Part shown: one piece after another, positions 1 to 7,895 of the stretch
Numbering within the stretch: the stretch's first letter is position 1
How the letters are laid out: the number at the start of each line of letters is the position of its first letter
Assembly: GCF_001519065.1 (NCBI RefSeq)
Contig: NZ_KQ954253.1
Coordinates: 1 to 64,000 of the forward strand
DNA from: Novosphingobium sp. FSW06-99
Lineage (GTDB): Bacteria; Pseudomonadota; Alphaproteobacteria; Sphingomonadales; Sphingomonadaceae
DNA: 64,000 bases
Reading direction: 5' to 3'
Position numbers and translations under genes: made by a program
The notes under the pieces: model-generated
What the model was told of the DNA's origin: nothing
Seen by the model: only the letters and a program-made list of their open reading frames with translations
The model's database searches: none

Positions 1-97
1 AGAGCGTGCCTTTGCCCAGCATGTCCGCGCCCACGCCCATCAGGGCCAGATTGACGAACGATAGCAGGATCAGGTTGAAACCCAGGTCGGTCTCCAT
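1..97 (-). CDS. partial hypothetical membrane protein (N-terminus only)
   Basis: An open frame starts at an ATG at 97 and runs off the left edge of the window. The 32 visible residues begin M-E-T-D-L-G-F-N and are mostly hydrophobic (LILLSFVNLALMGVG), so they look like the start of a membrane segment. It lies 39 bp downstream of another hydrophobic reading frame on the same strand, so the two may be co-transcribed. Two in-frame GTG codons just upstream are alternative starts. I do not recognise the family. Confidence 0.4.
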   Translation of the reverse strand, partial: METDLGFNLILLSFVNLALMGVGADMLGKGTL

Positions 98-136
98 CAC
101 GGCCACCGGCGCTCCAGAATGGTTCACCCGCCCGAG

Positions 137-442
137 CTATTTGGGGAGCCGGCCATCGGTAGACGGTTGATAGAACGTATGCGAAGCCCCGGCCATCGAC
201 ATGATGATTGCCAGCAGCAGCGCCAGAATCATCATCAGCACAATCACGTTGCCAACCACCAGCCCGGCATGGATCATCCCGGCCATTGCTTTGCACACAC
301 CCATGTTGTCGGCAATGTTGGGCGCCAGCATGCCGTTCAGCCCCAGCACACCCTGAAAACTGATCGGCACCAGCGTGAACACCACGACGCACAACAGCCA
401 TGCCGCGACAAACAGCCCGCCCATGAAGATCGAGATGCCCAT
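137..442 (-). CDS. hypothetical membrane protein, possibly truncated at the N-terminus
   Basis: From the first plausible ATG (442) this frame gives about 101 residues with two long hydrophobic stretches, one around GGLFVAAWLLCVVVFTLVPI and one around VVGNVIVLMMILALLLAIIM, so an inner-membrane location is likely. The frame stays open upstream, and a further hydrophobic stretch (LVNVGSVVIWPILLLT) lies before the ATG. Beyond that the translation is arginine/proline-rich and does not look coding, which suggests a lost or broken 5' end. The family is not recognised. It is followed on the same strand by the partial membrane gene at the window edge. Confidence 0.35.
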   Translation of the reverse strand: MGISIFMGGLFVAAWLLCVVVFTLVPISFQGVLGLNGMLAPNIADNMGVCKAMAGMIHAGLVVGNVIVLMMILALLLAIIMSMAGASHTFYQPSTDGRLPK

Positions 443-752
443 CGCATCCCAATGCCCATTGACCGGGTGCCCGGCGGCATCGTGCGTCAGCAGCAGGATC
501 GGCCAGATGACAACAGACCCGACGTTTACCAAATGCCGCAATGGGCCGGCGTCTGGAGGCCATGGATGGCAAAACCCACAAAGTGGGCTCCAACCGATAG
601 CATAGCAGCGCACTCTGGCAGAAGCCGAACGGGGCGGTTGGGCGATATGCTTCTTCAAATAGAGGAATTGCGAGAGAGATCGCTCCCAGGCACCGAGTCT
701 CCGATGCGCCGCCAGACCACACTTACGATAGGCGGACTCGACGGTCGATAGA
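443..752. other. 310-bp stretch without a clear gene
   Basis: All frames here give low-complexity or arginine/proline-rich translations. The part nearest 443-530 may be the missing 5' end of the membrane gene on the minus strand. The rest separates it from the 3' end of the SDR gene. No convincing promoter, RNA or repeat was seen. Confidence 0.3.
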
Positions 753-1505
753 TTACCAGGGCAACGCGCCGTAGGTTGCATGGGTGAACGTGCCGCTCGT
801 ACCTTCAGTGATTATCGTGGCAAGACGAACAGCCTCCGCCGCCCCCTCTTCAACGGTATCCGTCCCGCCCGGATTCATCTTCGTTTTGGTGGAGCCGGGG
901 GTCATTGCGTTCACCCTGATCCCGTCAGCCTCAAGCTCGATCGCCATCGCGACCGTCAAGGCATTCAAGGCGGTCTTGGATGCGGCGTATGTTACCTCGA
1001 AACCTAGTCGCACGGGAGAGTTTGGGTCCGACGCCATCGTAAGTGAACCGGAAGCGCTCGATACATTCACAATCCGAGAATTCGGTGTGCTCCTCAGGAT
1101 CGGGACCATTGCCTGATACACAGCAAGCACGCCGAAGACGTTCGTGTTCCAGACGGCTCGCATCTCGTCGAGAGAGACGACGCTGGGACGACTTGCAGCA
1201 ATAAATTCTTGCGCCGATTGCACGTTTTCGCTCGTCGTGGCGATCGCTGCGTTTTGAACCAGCACGTCCAGCCGACCAAACTCCGTGCGAATCCGGGCGG
1301 CCGCCGCTGCTATCGATGGCAGGTCCGTGACATCCAACTGAAGTGCGACAGCGTCAGGTCCCACCTCTTTCGCAGCAGCTTCACCACGTTCGAAATTCCG
1401 CGAGCCCAAAAGGACGGTGAAACCCTTTGCGGTCAGATCCTTGACTATCTGGAGGCCGATACCCTGGCTTGCGCCGGTGACCAGCGCTACGGGCCTGTCA
1501 TGCAT
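753..1505 (-). CDS. short-chain dehydrogenase/reductase (SDR)
   Basis: This is a classical SDR of 250 residues, a probable NAD(P)-dependent oxidoreductase in the cytoplasm. The Rossmann glycine motif TGASQGIG lies near residue 10, the catalytic serine is in NVSSASGS, and the YAASK catalytic motif follows. The usual NNAG motif reads QNAAIA. The ATG at 1505 was chosen because CAGGAGA lies just upstream and the Rossmann motif is close to the N-terminus; the longer frame has no matching N-terminal extension. It is divergent from the TetR gene at 1618, and two perfect inverted repeats lie between them, so it is probably the repressed target. The substrate is unknown. Confidence 0.85.
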   Translation of the reverse strand: MHDRPVALVTGASQGIGLQIVKDLTAKGFTVLLGSRNFERGEAAAKEVGPDAVALQLDVTDLPSIAAAAARIRTEFGRLDVLVQNAAIATTSENVQSAQEFIAASRPSVVSLDEMRAVWNTNVFGVLAVYQAMVPILRSTPNSRIVNVSSASGSLTMASDPNSPVRLGFEVTYAASKTALNALTVAMAIELEADGIRVNAMTPGSTKTKMNPGGTDTVEEGAAEAVRLATIITEGTSGTFTHATYGALPW

Positions 1506-1562
1506 GCTATTCTCCTGGAGTGATATTGTCAGCGCCGTCGCATACCGGTAGCAGAGGAGATG

Positions 1563-1599
1563 CGGAGCAACGCTCCGATTTAATACGGAGCACTGCTCC
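1563..1599. promoter_or_regulatory. paired TetR operators between SDR and tetR
   Basis: Two perfect inverted repeats share the half-site GGAGC: CGGAGC-AAC-GCTCCG at 1563-1577 and GGAGCA-C-TGCTCC at 1587-1599. They fill the space between the divergent SDR (start 1505) and TetR (start 1618) genes. This is the usual arrangement for an autoregulated TetR repressor; binding is inferred. Confidence 0.7.
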
Positions 1600-1617
1600 A
1601 TTTAACAAGAGGTATTT

Positions 1618-2229
1618 GTGTCGACCACCGCATTGAATGATGTGCAAACCGAGACAGCCGCCGAGGCGCGCGGCAAGCGCCGCCTGCGCTCCGATGCGCA
1701 GCGGAGCACCGCCGCGTTGATCGCGGCCGCGCGCGAGCTGTTTGCCACGACCGGAGTCGATGCCACGACGCGCGAGATAGCTGAGCGAGCAGGCGTGGGT
1801 ATGGGAACTCTGTTCCGCCGATTTCCCCGGCGCGCGGATCTCATCGAGGCCGTGTTCCATGGCGAGATGGACGCCTGCGCCCAAGCAGCGACAACCCTTT
1901 CTGCCGAGCAGCCGCCTTTTGAAGCATTTGCACGGTGGATACAGGCCTATGCTGAATTTATCGGCACGAAACGAGGTCTGGCCAAGGCGCTCAGCTCGGG
2001 CGATCCGGTCTTTACCGGCTTGTTCCTGCGATTTGATCGCAGCCTTCGTCCGGTGGCTTGCAGCCTTTACGAAGCTGCTGATCGTGCGGGAGAGATACAG
2101 CCTGGCATGGACCCGGCGGAAATACTTTGCGCGGTCACCACGCTGTGCATGTCGACATACGACGGCAATCCGAACCACGCACGGCACATGGTTGGCCTCC
2201 TCGTCGAAGGCCTGCGACTGCAGCCCTGA
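1618..2229 (+). CDS. TetR/AcrR family transcriptional regulator
   Basis: A 203-residue repressor-type protein. The N-terminal helix-turn-helix covers about residues 35-65 (TTREIAERAGVGMGTLFRRF), preceded by a basic segment. The C-terminal half is the variable ligand-binding and dimerisation region. The start is a GTG at 1618 with AAGAGG five bases upstream. It is divergent from the SDR gene, and the two GGAGC inverted repeats just upstream are probable operators for itself and the SDR. The inducer cannot be told from sequence. Confidence 0.85.
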   Translation: MSTTALNDVQTETAAEARGKRRLRSDAQRSTAALIAAARELFATTGVDATTREIAERAGVGMGTLFRRFPRRADLIEAVFHGEMDACAQAATTLSAEQPPFEAFARWIQAYAEFIGTKRGLAKALSSGDPVFTGLFLRFDRSLRPVACSLYEAADRAGEIQPGMDPAEILCAVTTLCMSTYDGNPNHARHMVGLLVEGLRLQP

Positions 2230-2468
2230 TGCGACCGGTTGAGCTGGTACCGGTTTGACCGACACCGGGATACGGTGTTTTGACTGTGGATCGGCACCGA
2301 AGCGCGCGCCCGCCTCTCTGCGGCACACCTATCTGAAACGGGTCCACAAGGAGGGAGATCAGCGGGGCCCCAATCGGTGCCGAACGCAATCTCGGCACAT
2401 TATTTTCGCCACAATTACAGTGCTTTGCACGAAATCCGCCAGAGTTCTGCCTGGGCGCCGATCCACAC

Positions 2469-3200
2469 TCAAACGTTCGCCGGCAACACCTTTTTGGCCT
2501 CAAGATAGTGGCGCGGTTCCGGTATGTTTAGCCGCCTGCGCGCATCGACGAGCGGTTCAGCCAAGAGTTCGAGATAATCCTCGCCCGAAAGCCATTTGGC
2601 TTCCTTTCCGTTCCGATATCCTTCCCAGACCGCCCTGCACCAGGCCTTTCGATAGGGGTACTGAAGCGAATCCAGTGCCGAGCCGGCTGCAATGACAGCC
2701 CAACCCAGCCCTTTCGTCTGCGCATAAGAGAAGGCAACCAAACAGGCCTCGCCGAGATCGTCGGTCTTATAGCCGGTCAGGATGTGCCATATATCATGAA
2801 TGTCGCGCTCGCGTCGCCCAAACCAGGCGTACGGGTGCTGGAGTTCGGGCACGACGGCCTCGAGGTTGCTGATGTCTGCCAGACCCTTGGCGGAATATCC
2901 GCTCTGCTCGACGAATTCCCTATAGGCAGCCCCCACCGTCCCGGAGGCGAACGCGCGAAGCAGGGATGGATCGCCAAAGCTGCCCGAAAGTTCGACACGC
3001 CCATAGGCGATCCGGCCGCCCTCGCGGGTTTCGATCAAGCGCATGTAGTTGCGCCGGCTATTGCCGGCGTTCAACGCGCGCATGATGCGAAAAACCTGCA
3101 CGGTATCGCTGCCGTCTCGAAGAAGGTTCTTCAAAGCGCGCCAGGCAGCGGGCCAGTCACGGCGATTGTCGAGCTCGGGTATGGCTTGGATCGAGGTCAT
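2469..3200 (-). CDS. Coq4-like protein
   Basis: A 243-residue protein of the Coq4 family, whose best-known members act in ubiquinone biosynthesis. The diagnostic metal motif H-D-x2-H-x11-E is intact (HDIWHILTGYKTDDLGE), followed by a segment typical of the family (SLQYPYRKAWCRAVWEGY). The ATG at 3200 was chosen because a longer start would overlap the inverted repeat at 3218-3237. The gene is divergent from a TetR gene. Sphingomonads often carry Coq4 paralogues outside quinone operons, so the role here may be catabolic or stress-related; no other coq gene lies nearby. Confidence 0.8.
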   Translation of the reverse strand: MTSIQAIPELDNRRDWPAAWRALKNLLRDGSDTVQVFRIMRALNAGNSRRNYMRLIETREGGRIAYGRVELSGSFGDPSLLRAFASGTVGAAYREFVEQSGYSAKGLADISNLEAVVPELQHPYAWFGRRERDIHDIWHILTGYKTDDLGEACLVAFSYAQTKGLGWAVIAAGSALDSLQYPYRKAWCRAVWEGYRNGKEAKWLSGEDYLELLAEPLVDARRRLNIPEPRHYLEAKKVLPANV

Positions 3201-3217
3201 GATTGCGCGCCCAGAAA

Positions 3218-3237
3218 GTGACATTGCGTGATGTCAC
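3218..3237. promoter_or_regulatory. TetR-type operator between coq4-like gene and tetR
   Basis: A perfect inverted repeat GTGACAT-TGCGTG-ATGTCAC lies 18 bp upstream of the Coq4-like start and 38 bp upstream of the TetR start at 3275. Its position between divergent genes suggests it is the operator of the adjacent TetR protein. Confidence 0.65.
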
Positions 3238-3274
3238 ATTTGCACTGAGGGTGACTGCGTGTCAAGGAAGCCGC

Positions 3275-3880
3275 ATGGAAAAAGCCGCACGTCGTTCCTA
3301 TCGGGGAGTCAGTTTCGAGGATCGCCTGCTGGATCGGCGTGAACGCCTTATTGATGCAGGGATCGCGATCTATGCCCGCAAGGGTACCGAGCGGGCGTCC
3401 GTTGCCGCGATATGCCGAGAGGCAAAGCTCACGGGACGGCACTTTTACGAAATATTCGGGGATCGTGACGCCTTTTTTGCCGAGGCATTCCGATCAGTCA
3501 CAGACAGTCTGCTGGAATTGGTCAAGGCAGCTATTGATCCGGCATCCCCGGTCGTGTCGGCGCTCGGCGGATTTTTCAACGCGCTGCTTGATCATCCCGA
3601 CGAAGCGCGTGTCTTTCTGCTCGAACTGCACAATAACGACCCCCTTGTACTTGCAATCGGCAAGGACTTTTCGGCAAGACTCACAGAACTCATTGCGCCC
3701 GAGGTCACACAGGAACTCATGAAGGTGGGTGCCGAGGGCGCGATCATGCAGATCGCGCGGCGCTGGGTTTCCGGCGGCTATACCGAGTCTGTCGGCGACG
3801 TCGCCAACATGGCGGCCCGGTTTTCATTCGTTGGCCAGGATCGCCGCCCGACCTCGCGCCATCCTGCGAAAGCAATATAG
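3275..3880 (+). CDS. TetR/AcrR family transcriptional regulator
   Basis: A 201-residue TetR-type protein. The helix-turn-helix lies near residues 35-60 (ASVAAICREAKLTGRHFYEIF), followed by a ligand-binding domain. The ATG at 3275 is preceded by an AAGGAA-like ribosome site. A longer frame from 3203 would run through the inverted repeat at 3218-3237 and is less likely. It is divergent from the Coq4-like gene and probably controls it. The last codons overlap an ATATAG-N6-CTATAT box at 3875. Confidence 0.85.
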   Translation: MEKAARRSYRGVSFEDRLLDRRERLIDAGIAIYARKGTERASVAAICREAKLTGRHFYEIFGDRDAFFAEAFRSVTDSLLELVKAAIDPASPVVSALGGFFNALLDHPDEARVFLLELHNNDPLVLAIGKDFSARLTELIAPEVTQELMKVGAEGAIMQIARRWVSGGYTESVGDVANMAARFSFVGQDRRPTSRHPAKAI

Positions 3881-3892
3881 CTTCGACTATAT
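3875..3892. promoter_or_regulatory. ATATAG-N6-CTATAT box (site 1)
   Basis: A perfect inverted repeat ATATAG-CTTCGA-CTATAT overlaps the stop codon of the TetR gene. It is the same 18-bp box seen at 3996 and 11130. It may be an upstream site for the SDR gene at 4140, 104 bp before the second copy. Confidence 0.5.
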
Positions 3893-3995
3893 ATTAATAT
3901 TATCAGAGACTATCACTGTTGCCTGCCCTTGAGTTCGGAGCAGGCTTCACTCTCGCTATCGCCAATCATACGTCACCGGAATCGTCCGAAAAATA

Positions 3996-4013
3996 ATATA
4001 GCTATTGCTATAT
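3996..4013. promoter_or_regulatory. ATATAG-N6-CTATAT box (site 2), upstream of SDR
   Basis: A perfect inverted repeat ATATAG-CTATTG-CTATAT is followed directly by AATCTC. The extended match to the site at 11130 includes the downstream AAT-TC. It lies 126 bp upstream of the SDR start at 4140 and is a probable operator. Confidence 0.65.
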
Positions 4014-4139
4014 AATCTCGGCAAAGGCATAGCAATGGCGCAGGCGAGACACCGGCACGCATCCTGCCGCGAAAATTGGGTGCACGGGAGACAAGCGGCT
4101 CTCATCCCTGCGGTGAACGGACATACGGGGAAGTACCAG

Positions 4140-4955
4140 ATGGCGAAGACGAAGAAGAAGACTTTGCTGATTACCGGTGGCGCAAGCGGGATCGGCGCGG
4201 CGATGGCCGCTCTCGCGGTGGAACACGGGCACAAAGTGCTGATCGCTGACATCGACGAAAAAGGGGCGGCGGCCCAGGCCGCGGCACTCGGCCAATCCGC
4301 TGCGTCGATCGCATTGGACATCACCTCTTCGACCCAATGGGAACGTGCACTCGATGCCTGCTGGCAGCGGTTCGGAGGTCTCGATGTCCTGATCAACAAT
4401 GCGGCGATCGTCCATACCGGATACGCCCGCAATGTCTCCGTCGAGGCCCATCAGCAGACCTTCGACGTCAATGCAATGGGACCGATCCGCGGCATGATGG
4501 CGACTTTGCCGCGGTTTCTCGCGCAGGGCTCCGGCCATTTCGTGACCGTGTGCAGCATGACGGCCTTTCTGCCGTTTGCCGGATTGGCAAGCTATGCCGC
4601 CGCGAAACACGCGCTGCGCGCCTTTCATCACGCACTCTGCATCGAGCAGCGAACCTCACCGATCGACTTCAGCATCATTCATCCGACATCGACCGAAACC
4701 CCGATGCTGGTGAAGGAAGCCGAAAGCGACGAGGTGCCGATGGCCTTTCTGTCGTCGTCCGTCACGGCCGAGTTCGTCGCAGAGGTCGTTTTGAAGGCCA
4801 TGACGAAGAAGACGCTGGAGGTGTTCATGCCGCCCGAGCGCGCCAGGAGCATTCGGCTTCTGGGAACCGACCCCAAGGCGCTGCTCAAGCTCGCCGATGA
4901 TGCCGAGCGCGCCGGCCAACGGAATTTGCTGGCGCGGCGTGCGGCGCATACCTGA
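4140..4955 (+). CDS. short-chain dehydrogenase/reductase (SDR)
   Basis: A 271-residue SDR. It shows the NAD(P) motif TGGASGIG near residue 13, NNAAIV, a catalytic serine region (VTVCSMTAF) and a catalytic YAAAK. The C-terminal tail of about 60 residues, rich in charged residues, resembles SDRs that act on bulky or lipid-like substrates. The ATG at 4140 has GGGGAAG upstream; the longer frame lacks a family-like extension. Two ATATAG-N6-CTATAT boxes lie upstream, which ties it to the regulon that extends to 20 kb. The substrate is unknown. Confidence 0.85.
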   Translation: MAKTKKKTLLITGGASGIGAAMAALAVEHGHKVLIADIDEKGAAAQAAALGQSAASIALDITSSTQWERALDACWQRFGGLDVLINNAAIVHTGYARNVSVEAHQQTFDVNAMGPIRGMMATLPRFLAQGSGHFVTVCSMTAFLPFAGLASYAAAKHALRAFHHALCIEQRTSPIDFSIIHPTSTETPMLVKEAESDEVPMAFLSSSVTAEFVAEVVLKAMTKKTLEVFMPPERARSIRLLGTDPKALLKLADDAERAGQRNLLARRAAHT

Positions 4956-5100
4956 AGCACGCTGGCTTCGAGGAGCGGCTTTCCGGCCGGACAATGACCG
5001 GGCTCACCGTTGAATCTCGCCGATAAACCGGCCCGTGCCTGGGCCGACGTTGGGATGGTTGGATGCGGGGTGGCATTGGGCTTGGTTGATTTGACAAGGA

Positions 5101-5206
5101 ATGGTGGCCATTGTCACCGGCTCTTCGCGCGGTATCGGCCGTGCCATTTCCGAAGCCGTCGCAGCCGTGGGCGCAGCCGGGCGCTTCGAAGTGGTGTGCG
5201 GTGAGC
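5101..5206 (+). pseudogene. truncated SDR remnant
   Basis: An ATG at 5101, preceded directly by AAGGA, opens a frame that reads MVAIVTGSSRGIGRAISEA. This is a textbook SDR N-terminus with the TGxxxGIG cofactor motif. After about 32 residues the similarity to an SDR ends, and the frame stops at 5247 inside the oppositely oriented SDR gene. I read this as the stump of an SDR gene cut by a rearrangement that brought in the neighbouring minus-strand gene. Confidence 0.6.
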
Positions 5207-5875
5207 TCAGCGCGCAGGGTTGGAAACCGGGATACTGGCGCCATTGATAGCGCTCGACAATGGATCGAGCAGGAAACAGACCACATTTGCGATAGCCCCG
5301 GGACTGGTCCAGTTGGCCGGGTCAGTATCGGGCATATCCAGCCGGTTTTGCGGAGTGTCGATGATCGCCGGCAGAACCAGATTGGCGCGGATCCCGCGCG
5401 TTCTGTTTTCCGCGCAAGTCGCCTCGATCAGCTTCGCCAGGGCCGACTTCGACGCAGCGTAAGCGGACATTCCTTTGCCCGCATACTGCGCCGCCAATGC
5501 CCCGACAGCGACGATCGTTGCGCCGTTTTTCAATCGGGGCAGGCACGATCGGATCGTCACGACCGCGCTCATCAGGTTGATTGTCAGCATTTCGGACCAT
5601 TGCTCGGGCGAAGCATCGTCGAGCGTTGCGAAGGCAAAGGCGCCCACACAATGCGCGACGGCGTCGATGTCGCCAAGCTGCTCAACCGCTTGCTCTATCG
5701 CCCTGTCGCAGGCGCCCGGCTCCGCCAAGTTCGGGCATATGATCCAGTTGCCCGAGTTCGCTCCCGCCGGATCTTCGACCCGATCGATCCCCACGACCGC
5801 GTGACCAAGCTCGACCGCTCTGGCTGCGACTGCCCGGCCAAGCGCACCGGCTGCACCCGTCACGATGATCTTCAT
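5207..5875 (-). CDS. short-chain dehydrogenase/reductase (SDR)
   Basis: A 222-residue SDR with a Rossmann motif at the very N-terminus (VTGAAGALG) and a catalytic YAASK. The NNAG motif is replaced by HCVGAF and the serine region reads VAVGALAA, so the catalytic serine position should be checked. The C-terminal ISNPAR-like end is normal for short SDRs. The ATG at 5875 has GAAAGG upstream. Its 3' end abuts the truncated SDR remnant on the other strand. It is 268 bp downstream of the deacylase gene on the same strand and may be the last gene of that operon. The substrate is unknown. Confidence 0.8.
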   Translation of the reverse strand: MKIIVTGAAGALGRAVAARAVELGHAVVGIDRVEDPAGANSGNWIICPNLAEPGACDRAIEQAVEQLGDIDAVAHCVGAFAFATLDDASPEQWSEMLTINLMSAVVTIRSCLPRLKNGATIVAVGALAAQYAGKGMSAYAASKSALAKLIEATCAENRTRGIRANLVLPAIIDTPQNRLDMPDTDPANWTSPGAIANVVCFLLDPLSSAINGASIPVSNPAR

Positions 5876-6143
5876 GCAAACTGACCTTTCATCAACGGTT
5901 CTCAATGACATACCGTCACAATCTCGAACCTGTTCGGGGGCGCCGATTATGGCTTTGGTTTCCGGGAAATCGGCGATGCCGTTTTTGCCGCCTTCTTGTC
6001 CGTTGCCCGACTTTTTACGGCCCCCGACCGGTGTGCCGAGACCGCCCGGGATATGCGCGCGCGCGCTTGCTACAATGCTCCAGGTTCCGCCCCCTTCTTC
6101 TCGCCAGGTCGAGAAAAACATTGTGGCCGCGCATCGGCCGGGA

Positions 6144-7868
6144 TCAGGCTTGCGGTCGCGCACCCCGGATCAGGCGGCCCGGCAACGCGCCGGTGTGCAC
6201 GCCGTTGCGGTAGGTCATCTGGCCATTCACGAACGTTGCCAGATACCCGTCTGCGTTCTGTCGCAGGCGGCGGCCACCACCCGGCAAATCATAGGCAACT
6301 GTTGGCGCATAAAGCCGCAAGCGCGCCAGATCGATGACGTTGAGGTCTGCCCTGCCCCCCACCCTCAACGTCCCGCGATCCCGGAGCCCGACGCTCCAGG
6401 CCGGCTCGAGGCTAAGCGCACGGATCGCAGCCGGCAGCGCCACCGCCTGGTCTGGCCGGGCGTCACGAACCCAGGATTGAAGATAGGAGGTCGGGAAACT
6501 GCCGTCGCAGATGAGCCCATAATGGGCTCCTCCATCGCCCAGCCCCAGGACGGTGTTCGGATGGGCTGCCATTGCCCGGGCGGCATCGAGATTTCCGTCG
6601 CGATAATTCGCGCCGGGCACGAAATAGATCGCCTTGCCATCGTCGGCCAGCAGCAGGTCCAGTGCATGCTCAGCCAGCGTCTGGCCGCGTTTCTTCGCCT
6701 CCTGAGAAACCCGATAACGCATATCGGGTTCGTAATTCGGCGGATCGGTCATCGGAAGGGCCCTTGCGAAGCCCTTGACGATGGCGAGCGCGAATTCATT
6801 GGCGCTGACCGGCTCTTCGACCAGAAGCCTGGCGCGAACTTCGGGGTCTCGCAGGGCGATGACCTTCTCCGCCAGGCTCAGGTCCGCAAGCGCGCGATAG
6901 CTGGGATGAAGCGAGAAATAGTGAAACGACAAGTCGAGGCCGTAGAGAAAACCGACTGGCCTCGGAAAGACCTGGGCCCGCATCTCGAGCCCGTCCTCAT
7001 TCGCCGCTGAAAGCAGCGAAAGCGTGTGCGACCAGGCATCTTCGTCACCACTGTGCGACTGAAGCAGCGAAAAGGCGAGCGGACGGCCCGATGCAACCGC
7101 GATGCGACGCATCAACGCGAATTCATGCTGGGCGTCACCGGTGACGCTGGGGATCATCTGAAAGACGCCGTCCCCGGCATCGCGCAGCCCACCAGCAAGC
7201 GCCAGCAGTTCCGCTTCCTCCGAGAAGACGCTTGGCGCCAGCTCGCCCGCCCTGGTCCGGTGCAGCAAATTCCGGGATGTCGATACGCCGATAGCACCGG
7301 ATCGCACGGCCTCGGTCGTCAACGCCCGCATCTGCGCCAGATCGGCCTCAGTCGGCGCTTCCTGCCGGGCGCCGCGAGGCCCCATCACAAACACTCGCAA
7401 TGCAGAATGCGGAAGCTGCGCCGCAAAATCGACGTCCATGTGGCGTTGTTCGAGGGCGTCGAGATACTCCGGAAATGTCTCCCAGTTCCACGGAAGACCG
7501 GCTGCCATGACGACCTCCGGCACATCTTCCACACCCTCCATGAGTTCGATGAGCATGTCGTGCTGGTCGCGATGGCAAGGCGCGAAACCAACCCCGCAAT
7601 TTCCCATCACCACAGTGGTGACGCCGTGGTTGGAGGAAGGGGCAAGCGTTGTCTCCCAGGTCACCTGGCCGTCATAATGGGTGTGGACATCGATGAAGCC
7701 AGGCGTGACGATCGCGCCTGCGGCGTCGATTTCGTGCGCGCCGGTCCCGCTGACCGATCCGATCGCCGCGATCACGCCGCCGCGGATCGCCACATCGCCA
7801 ATCCGGCCGGGGGTGCCCAATCCGTCATGGATCTCGCCACCACGGATCACGAAATCATAGCGTTCCAT
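6144..7868 (-). CDS. N-acyl-D-amino-acid deacylase family amidohydrolase
   Basis: A 574-residue enzyme of the D-aminoacylase branch of the amidohydrolase superfamily, which removes the acyl group from N-acyl-D-amino acids or related amides. It begins with the small beta-sandwich part (YDFVIRGGEIHDGLG), then the metal-binding HTHYDGQ near residue 62. GNCGVGF carries the cysteine typical of D-aminoacylases, and a GDGGAHYG segment lies near the C-terminal metal site. Length fits the 480-580 residue family. It lies 27 bp downstream of the HpaI-type aldolase gene, in an operon with a DSD1-type enzyme and RidA, which supports a D-amino-acid-like intermediate. Confidence 0.85.
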   Translation of the reverse strand: MERYDFVIRGGEIHDGLGTPGRIGDVAIRGGVIAAIGSVSGTGAHEIDAAGAIVTPGFIDVHTHYDGQVTWETTLAPSSNHGVTTVVMGNCGVGFAPCHRDQHDMLIELMEGVEDVPEVVMAAGLPWNWETFPEYLDALEQRHMDVDFAAQLPHSALRVFVMGPRGARQEAPTEADLAQMRALTTEAVRSGAIGVSTSRNLLHRTRAGELAPSVFSEEAELLALAGGLRDAGDGVFQMIPSVTGDAQHEFALMRRIAVASGRPLAFSLLQSHSGDEDAWSHTLSLLSAANEDGLEMRAQVFPRPVGFLYGLDLSFHYFSLHPSYRALADLSLAEKVIALRDPEVRARLLVEEPVSANEFALAIVKGFARALPMTDPPNYEPDMRYRVSQEAKKRGQTLAEHALDLLLADDGKAIYFVPGANYRDGNLDAARAMAAHPNTVLGLGDGGAHYGLICDGSFPTSYLQSWVRDARPDQAVALPAAIRALSLEPAWSVGLRDRGTLRVGGRADLNVIDLARLRLYAPTVAYDLPGGGRRLRQNADGYLATFVNGQMTYRNGVHTGALPGRLIRGARPQA

Positions 7869-7895
7869 GATCGTGCTCCTGCGCGAATGTCCTGG

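Noticed and set aside
5111..7010. Long plus-strand open frames opposite the SDR and deacylase genes
   Set aside because: They are arginine/proline-rich antisense frames caused by high GC; the minus-strand proteins have recognised motifs.
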